Source of the DNA: Copromyces sp. CBS 386.78
Taxonomy: Eukaryota; Ascomycota; Sordariomycetes; Sordariales; Sordariaceae
NCBI GenBank assembly: GCA_030685235.1
Contig: MU839130.1
Span: 62,001-126,000 of the forward strand
Length of the DNA stretch: 64,000 nt
Direction of reading: 5' to 3'
Both the position numbers and the translations under genes were made by a program. The notes beneath the pieces were generated by a model. It was not told the origin of the DNA, did no database searches, and saw only the letters and a list, made by a program, of their open reading frames with translations. Below are positions 1 to 9,100 of the stretch, piece after piece. Within the stretch, counting starts at the first letter, position 1; every line of letters begins with the position of its first letter.

Positions 1-934
1 ATCTTGACTTCACTTTTCTCCAAGGGATACAGGGCGGTGACAGTAGGAGAGTGTCTGGGCGACCCGGCGGAAAACTGGTACCGTACCGGACCAGCTGTTC
101 CGTCGCTTAGCTCTACCTCGACGGTAAGAACTACTACATCAACCACCAGCATCAAATCCTCGAGCACTTTCACCAGCAGCCGTACCACCACGAGATCCAC
201 AGTCCTTGCAACTACCACGAGCACAAGCCCAAGCACAAGCATAAAGACACGATCCACTGGCGTCCTCGTTCCACCAACTACGAGCACTTCCACTACTAGC
301 ACAAGCATCCGCACGAGTTCTACTGTCCTAGTCATTCCAACCACGAGCATAAGCACTTCTAGCACTCGTTCTACAACAAGTAAGACCTTTCCCCGTCCTC
401 CCTACTGGCCTCTCTTGGCCCTCCCCATCATTCATCTCTTAATACCGTGAACTTCGCTCGCCAAATCCAACCCCCTCTCATCCGAAAGGGGTCCGGTTCA
501 GCAAGTATTACCCTTCACCTTTGTCTCCCCCTCCCATTTGCCCTTTGTCTTCGTGAACCATAACATTGATGATTTCCTCCCAAACAATCTAGCAGGAAGA
601 ACACACTTGGCATAGTTCTATTGAAGTACAAGGATGAGAAGAGCTGAAGCTGACTCCTAACCTCTTTTGTGGTTTTACATCAGTAACAAAACCAACAACC
701 ACCTCTTCAACCCCACCTCCAAAAGACGGCGACTTAACCATCAGCATCAACGGCGAGTGTGGCCCCGACTTTGGCCAGACGTGCTTGGGGAGCAGGTTCG
801 GAGAGTGCTGCGGGTCGGCAGGAAGATGTGGCTCGAGCTTGTTGCACTGTTGGGCCCAGGTTGGGTGCCAGGTTGGGTATGGGAATTGTTTAATGGGTTC
901 TGTCGAGGGGGCTGTAGGGACCGAGGGGTGGTAG
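1..934 (+). CDS. Chitin deacetylase (polysaccharide deacetylase) with C-terminal CBM18 domain, 3' part only
   Basis: The 5' end lies outside the window; about 209 C-terminal residues are visible. Exons by splice signals are <1..379 and 684..934 (stop TAG 932-934); the donor is GTAAGA at 380 and the acceptor CAG ends at 683, with a CTAAC branch site near 656. The first visible residues contain GYRAVTVGECLGDPAENWYR, the typical end of the NodB-fold domain of fungal chitin deacetylases. Next comes a Ser/Thr-rich linker with imperfect repeats built on the pattern TRSTVL...TTSTST, likely O-glycosylated. The second exon keeps the frame and encodes a cysteine-rich hevein-type chitin-binding module (NGECGPDFGQTC...CCG...CG...C) ending 12-13 residues before the stop. 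Family knowledge: secreted or wall-bound enzymes that deacetylate chitin to chitosan. The catalytic motifs are not in the window. The 304-bp intron is long for this genome; if it were retained, translation would stop at 450 and the chitin-binding module would be lost. Confidence 0.83.
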
Positions 935-1785
935 GGGTATAGTGGATGTAATGAGGGCTTGTGGTGTAGGATGTCAGATGCTATTCCGAGTGTCATTTAG
1001 TGTCTATGGTAAAAATGTGTGTATTAACTTGTCTTCTGTCGGCTTTTCATTGATGCTCTCATCATTGCCTTGTTCGAATGAACGAGTCGGGTGAATCATC
1101 GTGTCTGCTCGCGTTTGAGATGAGAACTAAAGGGAGACTTTGAAATATCTCACATGTGGAGAGATATACAGTGTCCCACGGTAGAACGTCCGTTCGAATG
1201 GCAAACGGGCGTGTTCCGTGATAAGACAGTTCATACGTTTCATATATGTCAACATTTTCACATTCAAGTCTAAACACAGTCTCATTACATTTCACTTCAC
1301 TCAAAAGCATATCAGGAACCAAAAAAAGTTGTGTAGCGGCATTTGACCCATTCGGGTTCTTCGGGACACCATCTTTTGTGGTGTCCCAGCCAAAAAGAAT
1401 CATTTGATTTTGTTATCAAAAATTGTGTATGCCAAGCCAGAACAACCATAACTTTCTTTCTTTTTTTTTTTGGGGAAAGAGAGGGTGGCCGACGGCTTGA
1501 TAGGTAAACGAATCGAAGAGCACCAAGGTATTGGTATAGTAGTAGACAGGACAGATGCAGGCAATTGGTATCGCCTGAACAAGACAAAATAGGACAAATA
1601 TGACATCGTTGCTCCCTTCCTCCTCCGCCGTGCTGCGCGCTCGCTCCAAGGAACGTGAGATACTTTCTCTTTCATTGAGAGAGAAGAGAAAAGGGCCCGT
1701 TGAGCTCCCCTTGTGTGTGTGTTCACCCGTCCTGGAGCAACGATGCTTACTTTGTTTGAAGCATCTTCATCAAGGAGAAGAACAC
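935..1785. other. Convergent intergenic gap, no gene seen
   Basis: This gap separates the 3' ends of the deacetylase (+) and the aminolevulinate synthase (-). I see no credible coding region. It has a pyrimidine/poly-T tract near 1456-1471 and purine-rich stretches near 1670-1700. It presumably holds both 3' UTRs. Confidence 0.6.
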
Positions 1786-3745
1786 TTAAGCGGAAGCAGC
1801 AGCAGCGGCATTGGCAGCATCAGCAGCCTCCTCAGCAGCGTTGAGCGCCTCACGTTCCTGCTCGAGCGCAATGCTTTCAAGAAGCTGGTTGGTGACACCC
1901 TTCTTCTCGCCGGCGGCCTGGGCAGCGCGGAGCTCAGCGACGGCATCGGCGATGCCAAGCTGCTCGTCGGTCCAGAGGGGAGTAACGGGCTCAGCGTTGG
2001 CCTCACCAACGCCAATGAAACCGCCTTCGGCGGCCCAGCCGCTAGTGCGCTTGATGCCGAGCTCGGTCCAAATGGAGTCAAGAGCGGCGACGAGGTGGTC
2101 GCGGAACTGCTTGGTGTGGCCCGGGGTGGGGGTGACGCGCAGACGCTCCTGGCCGACGGGAACGGTGGGGTAGTTGATGCTCTGAACGTAGATCTGGTGG
2201 TCGGCGAGGAGCTTGTCGGACGCCTTCTTGGCCAGCTCGGCGTTGCCGACGAGGATGGGGATGATGTGGCTGGGGTTGGGGATGACGGGGATGTCACGCT
2301 CCGCGAGAGCCTCCTTGACGGCGCGGGTGTGCAGCTGCTGGAGGCGGCGGTCACCGTCGTAGCTCATCTGGTACTCGATGGCGGCGCGGGCACCGGCCAT
2401 GACGGCGGGCGGGAGGGAGGTGGTGAAGATGAAGCCGGGGGCGAGCGAGCGGATGGTGTCGACCAGCTTGGCGCTGCCGGCAATGTAGCCACCGACGCAG
2501 CCGTAGGCCTTGCCGAGGGTGCCGGTGAAGATGTCGATGCGGTCGGTAATAGTTCCCTTGGTCTCGCCGCGCTGGTGGGCCTTCCAGTCGAGGTGCTCAG
2601 CGACACCGGCGCCGTGTGGGCCGTACATGCCGACGGCGTGGACTTCATCGTTAAAGGTGATGGCACCGTACTTCTCTGCCAAGTCACAAATCTTCTCAAT
2701 GGGACCAATGGATCCGCACATGCTGTACACTGACTCAAAGGCAATGATCTTGGGAATGTGTAGCGGCAGGGCAGCCAGTTTCTTCTCTAGATCCTCGACA
2801 TCGTTGTGCTTGAAAATGATCTTCTTCGCCCCAGAGTGACGGATACCCTGGATCATGGAGGCGTGGTTGAGGCTGTCGGAGAGGATCACACAGTCAGGGA
2901 GTTTGCTGCCGAGGGTAGCCAGTGTCGCGTCGTTGGCGACGTAGCACGAGCTGAAGACGAGTGCAGCATCCTTAGCATGAAGCTTCGCGATCGTGTTCTC
3001 GAGTTCGACAGCATGCTTGTTGTGACCCGAGATATTTCTTGTGCCACCGGCACCGGCGCCGTACTCATCGAGGGTGTTGTGCATGGCCTTGAGGACGTGT
3101 TGGTTGCGGCCCATGCCGAGGTAGTCGTTGGCGCACCAAACTGTGACCTTCTCCTCCTTGCTGGCCATGTGGGCACGTGGGAACTCCTTGGCCAGACGGT
3201 TGATGTTGTTGAAGTAGCGGTACGACTTGTCCTTGTGCTTCTTCTCCAACTCGTTCTCGTAGAACTTCTCATAGTTGAACTTGGTGCCATGGTTGCCCGA
3301 AACAGTGCAGGCGGCCGGCGACGGGTTCGCAGCGGTGGCAGTCGAAGGCTTCAAGGGGGGGTGGGGAGGAAGGCCGACTGTTCAAGGGGCAAAAGTCAAC
3401 ATACTGTGTCACGGCGCACAAGAACAAACTGCGTGACTCACCCTTCTGGCCGGTGAAAACGCCCTCAACGGCCTGAGCCTCGCGGGGACGGCCGGTGTGC
3501 AGCTTAGCCTTCTGAACGAATGAAGCAGGAGCAGCGCTGGCGCGGCCTCCCATGCGAGCAGACTGAACAGCCATGGCCTTGCCCATGACGGGGCAGCGGT
3601 TGGCGAGGACCTGCAGCTTGGAGATGGCGCCGCCGCAAGGAGAAGCGGCAGGGCGCGCGGCGGTGGTCATGGCGCGGAGGCTGGAAGCCGTGGCCTTCTT
3701 CATGAAGGGGCACACGGCCTTGGACTGGCGAAGAACGGAGTCCAT
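1786..3745 (-). CDS. hemA: 5-aminolevulinate synthase, mitochondrial (heme biosynthesis, first step)
   Basis: PLP enzyme condensing glycine and succinyl-CoA to 5-aminolevulinate in the mitochondrial matrix. The two-exon model is 3745..3442 and 3377..1786, with a 64-bp intron (donor GTGAGT, acceptor AACAG) and 631 aa. The join gives [14 protein letters not shown], and the phase fits only this acceptor; the AG at 3350-3349 would shift the frame. The N-terminus is basic and Ala/Ser-rich, as in a mitochondrial presequence. It carries two Cys-Pro heme regulatory motifs, VCPF (C12-P13) and RCPV (C51-P52). The catalytic core starts near residue 130 ([20 protein letters not shown]). It includes the glycine-rich [12 protein letters not shown] segment, [11 protein letters not shown], and the Schiff-base lysine in TGTLGKAYG near residue 391. 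The C-terminal tail is Ala/Glu-rich. Length matches fungal ALAS (about 630 aa). The symbol follows Aspergillus usage. In other ALAS proteins such CP motifs allow heme feedback on import; that is inferred here. Confidence 0.96.
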
Positions 3746-4204
3746 GATGGGCGTGGTGTTTTGCGATGGCAACTGGTGGTGTTGTCGTCTAGGATGATCC
3801 GCAAAGCCGTTCGGTAATCCACTTTTTGATACCAAAGAAATCCCTTTGTTTTTTTCTGTTTCGCCAAGGCGATCAATGGAGAAGGGAGTATTGATCTGGA
3901 ATGGCGGGGGGGCCCTTTTTTGCTTGAGGATGTGCGTGGTGTGGAAAGGAAAGGTTGGGGGGAAAAGAGGAGGAAGAGGATTGGAGAGAGGAAAGGAAGT
4001 CGAAGGAGATGTTAGGTTGTTTCGGGGAAAAAGCTGAGGCAAAAAGATAGGATGGCTCAGCGAGCCTTCAGAGCGCACTAACGTCGTGGACACTGGAATT
4101 GACCAACCAGTCAGCCCCCAGGGGGCACTATAAGCGGGGGTACCTATATGTTACTTAAGCCGGCCCACTATCCCATCGACAATCCACAATCGAAGACCAC
4201 AACC
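3746..4204. promoter_or_regulatory. Upstream leader/promoter region of the ALAS gene
   Basis: Immediately upstream of the ALAS start codon on the minus strand. On the coding strand it is pyrimidine-rich (TTCCTCTC-type runs, 3945-4020), as is common in 5' leaders of filamentous fungi. I see no defined binding site I would name. The region ends at the left arm of the inverted-repeat element described at 4205-5040. Confidence 0.4.
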
Positions 4205-4444
4205 CGTCCTAGGAAGGCGGGGGTCTAGCGAACAGCAAATTTACTGTCACTTGACTGTTGGGGGGTCGTAAACGTTAGTAAATTTCCCAGCTGTGTAGTG
4301 GCAGCTCAAAACTTTTTAAACGTTTGGCTAGATAAACGTTTGAATGGGTTCCAACACTTGGCAAGATAAACGTTTAAATTCTTAAGCGTTGAAATGCATA
4401 TAAACTATTTAGAAACGGTTTAATAAATATTTAACCAAGGTGAA

Positions 4445-4468
4445 GGTCACGGTCACGGTCACGGTCAC
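4445..4468 (+). repeat. Hexanucleotide repeat (GGTCAC)4
   Basis: Four perfect tandem copies of GGTCAC, just inside the left arm of the inverted-repeat element. Confidence 0.9.
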
Positions 4469-4540
4469 AGTGATACATTTGGTTTCTAGTGAAAAAATAT
4501 CAATTGGCAACTACCTATCTTCCTCTCCCGGCTAAGAAGG

Positions 4541-4544
4541 AGAG

Positions 4545-4575
<31 letters not shown>

Positions 4576-4577
4576 AG
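4541..4577 (+). repeat. (GAAA)n microsatellite
   Basis: Purine tract with about eight GAAA units, in the core of the inverted-repeat element. Short open frames across it are low-complexity artefacts. Confidence 0.9.
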
Positions 4578-5105
4578 GAAGAAAAAAGAGACAAAGATAG
4601 TAGCAAAGAGTCGGGCAGTCCATTCATCAAGGCATTGGTTTGCGATGCCACTTGGCATTTCCACTTGGAACGAAGACAATGACTTGGTGAACAGGCTGTC
4701 TGACTCCTTGATTGAAGGTTTTTGGTTGGAAAGAGGAAAAGGAAGAAGTGCAAGGTTTTCGCTCCGATGTAGACTTTATACCTCGTCGGGTGGTAGAAGG
4801 TGGTGGTAGCCGTTCTTTCCTTTTTGTTGATTTAAAGTATCTTTTTCAAATTTGCAAGGTTAAATATTAACCTATATTTAAACGTTTATTTATATTAACT
4901 ATTTGAAAATAGTTTGGTTTATATCAACCGTTGATCAACGCTTCGTAAACGTTTAGCGGAAATCCAACTGTAAATTTACGGTTTGAAAATTTCAAACTAT
5001 TTTGTTACTGTTCGCTAAACCCCCCCTTTCCTGGTACGGACCTCGCTCCATGTTCCACGGTCCACGGTCCCTCTGGACGCATGTGGATCACATTCTGGCT
5101 CTTCT

Positions 5106-5134
5106 GGATGGATGGATGGATGGATGGATGGATG
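5106..5134 (+). repeat. (GGAT)n microsatellite
   Basis: About seven tandem GGAT units just outside the right arm of the inverted-repeat element. Confidence 0.9.
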
Positions 5135-5238
5135 AGCGAGTCCCGGATCGTTCGAGGTTCAACTGTTTTCCGGTCCTCCCGTCTTTCTCGACAGGAACTC
5201 ACCACTTGTTCTTTTCCATTGGTTTCTGTTCTTCTTCC

Positions 5239-5280
5239 GTACCTACCTAACTTTCAATGTGTGGTTACATAGGTAGGTAC
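5239..5280. repeat. Perfect 10-bp inverted repeat, GTACCTACCT / AGGTAGGTAC
   Basis: GTACCTACCT at 5239-5248 is matched exactly by its reverse complement at 5271-5280, with a 22-nt loop between. It could fold as a hairpin in RNA or bind a dimeric protein. TACCTA-like words recur elsewhere in this gap (for example near 5485 and 5583), so it may be common intergenic vocabulary. Confidence 0.7.
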
Positions 5281-6195
5281 ATACCACCGCCCAAAAGTGG
5301 ACGCTGACCGTTGCTGCTTTCCATCTCTCATCGACTCGGAGTCTCCTCGGCATGCGGATGCCACGAATTGGGTTTGGTCTCACAATGCGATTCTTCACAA
5401 ATGGCCTCATCCTGATTGGCTGACACATGTCTGCAACGTTTGTGTCGGCCCCTCTCTAGCCTAAAGTGCTCCAAAGTCCCCCGGTACCTACCGGTGGAAT
5501 CCCGCACGCGGAAGCGGGGTCCGGAATGGCCCCGTAACAGCTCCGTACAGTAACATACCTTAACGCATGTACCTCGTATACGTACCTACCTTTTACCTTC
5601 GGCAACGGTAGTGAACCGGCTGTCCTTTGTGTCTCTCGTTCATCGGTCTGCCTACAATAAAGAAGAGTTGATTTTAAGTAGAGTGGTGTTGAGGATTAAG
5701 AAGAAGTATAGCAATCCTAGTGAAATTGCAGTTTTTATGTGTAGAAGTGTCTTCTGTCAGATCATCAAGTTGCCAACCACCTATTCTCTTTGCTACGTAC
5801 AGATCTATACAGTATAGGAGCGAGTATACCATGCATCTCCGTCTAGGTAGGGTCACTGAGGGTATCCTTCCTTAAAACGCCATCCTGTCCTAGCCTCCTG
5901 TGAATCACCGCCAAGTGAACAAAAACTATAAAAATGCTCGCTCGTTTAGATGCCCCCTGCACGTTATATGAAATGCTTCTGGTATATATAACTTGTACCA
6001 TCTTCCTTGGAACGCAATGCCTGTCCAAGCCTTAACCCGTGTCTTGCCATGCATATCCATAAGGTTGCTTTTCCGGAACGCCAGCGCAATGAGTAGATAG
6101 TAGATGGGGAAAGAACAGGGTATCTCAAGAGGAATAGAGACAGCAAAATGAAAAGAGGGGTGTATAAACTCTAGGAAATAGGGTGAACGATACTT
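5281..6195. other. Intergenic, no gene seen
   Basis: Between the inverted-repeat element and the 3' end of the SNF2-family gene. The short open frames have no recognisable domains and no supported splice pattern. It likely includes the 3' UTR of the SNF2 gene (just below 6195). Confidence 0.5.
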
Positions 6196-9100
6196 TCAGT
6201 CGTCATCAATCACCAGGGGCATATCGGCCGTGCCACCTGGTTGAAGCCTCCTCTTCTTTTTCCGCTTTTCCCTCCTATCTTTCTTATCCTTCTTCTTCTT
6301 CTTCCGTTCGATATCTTCCGTCGACGTTCGGCTGGGAGTAACAGTGCTGGTGCTGCTGCTGGTTGCTATACGGTCCATAGCTTCAAGTTGCGCAATAGGT
6401 AGTCGCGTTTTCGGTTTCTCGGTCTTTATTGTCACGTCGGCCGTTGGTTCTGGGGGGTGCTATTGGGTTCATCTTGTTGTTAGTTATGTTGCTGGCTTCT
6501 TCATCTTCCGGTGGTGTTGCGTACGCTGGCTCTGTGGTGTTCCCACGTTTTTTGCTTGAACAAGTCTTCAGTCATCGCCTCGTATTCGGCGATTTTGTCC
6601 TTCATCTGAGCCATGCTCATGGAGACTACTTCGCAGGGCGTGAGGTACCCTGTGAGCAAAGCCTCTCCGAACCTGGAGCTTTCGGTAACATCTCTGCACA
6701 AGCGTAGCAGTTTGTCCATTCTGGGGAGCGTTCCTGCGGCCATGTCCTGGCGGTCACATTCCGAATTGATTTGCATGACCAGATCTTGTGGATGAATTGA
6801 CGTGTCGTAACCCTCATCCCGAAGCTTTCTGTGTACTTCGCCAAGAGCTTCAAGGAGTTTCGGAGTTGTGTCCTCCGGTTTCCTGGGTTTCGGGATGATT
6901 TCCGGCGCTTTGAGCGCCTCGGGCTTCCTTGGAGCCTCCGCCACCTTGTAGTGCGTATTGGCTCCGAGGATGGGATCCAACGCGGCCACTTGACCGTTAG
7001 CCGGGCTTGGTAATGAAGCAACTGGTTGGCTCGCTGTGACAGTTGAGGCTACTCGTGGAATTGGTGCATCCGCTTGGGCGCTCGCAGAAATGTTGTTCGC
7101 AGCAGAGGGGGAAATTGTTGTCGGGTTACGTTTGTTGTCTCGGAGGTGAAGTGGGACTAGGATTCGTATTAGCTGACGTCGGTGATTCGTGTCTTGTTGG
7201 TGTGCGTGTTTGAGCAGCGCGGACGGGGACTCACCACCCGCAGATATTGGCGTACCAAGATTTGGTGGATAAGATGGCAGCAAAAATTCTGGATTGGGAT
7301 ACATCCGCCGCTTGTACTCCTCGGGATTGTTGATGCGAAGCTCTTCCAGCTCAATCTGCTTGTTCAGTTCTTGATGTTGCTCTGGTGTGAACTCATACAC
7401 CTCCTCCCTTTCGAAAGTCTCGGTTGAGTCAATCTCGCGGATGACATTGCTGCACTCGGCGGATGCAAGGACGTTGTCCAAGACATCTGGATCAAGGCCC
7501 TTCACAGTTGACAGATCCTTTTGCGCCAAGTTCTCAGGGGGTGTGATGAAGTATTCTCTCATCCTGGTTGAAGAGGGGATTGGCTTCTTCTTATCCACAA
7601 CCCGCTCCGATAACTGCCTCTTAAAGACAGCCAGATTGTGAATGGCGGTCTCGTAGGTACCGCCAACCTTGAGATGATAAACAAATACCTCCTTCCTTTG
7701 GCCAATCCGATATGCTCTACCGACGGCCTGCTGCTCTTCTGCGGGAGTGAAGCCGAAATCAAAGAGGACTACGCGATTGGCCCCAGGAATGTTGAGACCG
7801 ACACCGCCAGCCCTGGTGGAAATCAGGTAGACATCGAGTGAGTCATCCGTGTTGAAATCCTTGGTAGCGGCCTGGCGTTGATTGACCGGTGTCTTTCCAT
7901 CTAGCCGTTTGTAACGGATCATCCTCCCCTTGAAAAGATGCTGAAGAAAGTCCAAGGTCGGGATGCTTTGAGAAAAGACGAGAACCTTGTCGCCAATCTT
8001 TTTGCACTCCTTAATGATCTGTAAGAGCACAATGACTTTGGTAGAATGCACAATGTCATCGATGCCCCTAATTGACACCTTGGCGAGAACAGACCTCAGC
8101 ATGTCCCCCGACAAATCCAGTGGTTCATCATTTTCATCGCTGTCCGGGTCCTCGTCGTTCGCTATGCGCTTTTTTCTGTTGCCCAGTGCTGGATTTGTAC
8201 TTAAAAGTTCTTCCACCCTGCTCTTGAAGATTTTAGGATGCGCTAAGAGCAGCTTTAGAGAGGTGATGAGACCCCAAACGCAGACATTGCGATAAAGATC
8301 ATTCCCCTTGTTCCGCTCAGCGGTCTCCAGATATTCTTTATACGCTTCTCGCTGGACCTTTGTCATCTGGATCGTGAGAATGAACTCCTTCTTCTGCGGA
8401 AGCTCGTCAACTAGGACTTGAATATCCTTCCTGTTAACCTTCGGCGCGACAATGGCCTTGAGAATTTGCAGGCGTTCTCTGGCGAGCTTCTTTTCCGAGT
8501 CGGTGCTGTCAACATGTAGACCCACGCTAATGGGCTCGGCATACTTTTGGTTGAACTCCCCCACATCACTCAGGTAGTTGGGAGCTACCCAGTTGATCAT
8601 GGAATAGTAATCCATGACGTTCTTGGTCAGAGGTGATCCCGTCGTAGCAATACGACTCATGGTCTTGAAATCTTGGACCGCACCGTACAGCTTGGAGGTC
8701 TTATTCTTGAACCGATGAGCCTCATCGCAGACCACAATCGACGGAGAACATTGTAGCAGTTCAGCCACGTCGTCATCCTTTCCTGAGACTAGAGACCTGA
8801 ACATTTCGTAGCCCATGACTAGTACGCCTCGAGACCGCGCCCATTCTTTGATTAACACAATCCGCCCGAGAGCTGACACCGTCGCCGCATCAATCATGGT
8901 GATTTTGCCCAAAATGTGTTCAGGCGCCCAGATATTGATCTCGTCGATCCAGTTTTCAACCAAACCGGCAGGGCAAAGAATCAAGGCTCTACCAACCCGA
9001 AGGTCCTTGGGGATCTGGGCAAGTATCCGAGGGTCGTCGGATTGGGATGCTTCGGCAATGGCTACCAGCAAGGTGATAACTTGCATCGTCTTGCCTAAAC

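Larger units (their letters stand above)
4205..5040. mobile_element. Putative degenerate inverted-repeat (MITE-like) element
   Basis: The left end reads AGGAAGGCGGGGGTCTAGCG AACAG (4211-4235). The reverse complement of the right end (about 5008-5032) reads AGGAAAGGGGGGGTTTAGCG AACAG, 22 of 25 positions identical by eye. The internal ends of the arms also mirror each other: AAATATTTAACC at 4425-4436 against TAATATTTAACC on the reverse strand near 4861-4872. Both arms (about 4205-4440 and 4856-5040) are AT-rich and repeat the palindrome AAACGTTT. The core of about 415 bp holds simple repeats and no coding region. I see no transposase and no clear target-site duplication. The arm differences are largely C/T and G/A, as RIP or simple decay would give. 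It could instead be an unrelated cruciform-forming sequence. Confidence 0.55.

Noticed and set aside
1600..2733. 377-codon plus-strand open frame
   Set aside because: Exactly antisense to the ALAS coding exon; Gly/Ala/Val/Asp-rich composition is the mirror of a codon-biased gene, and no domain is visible.
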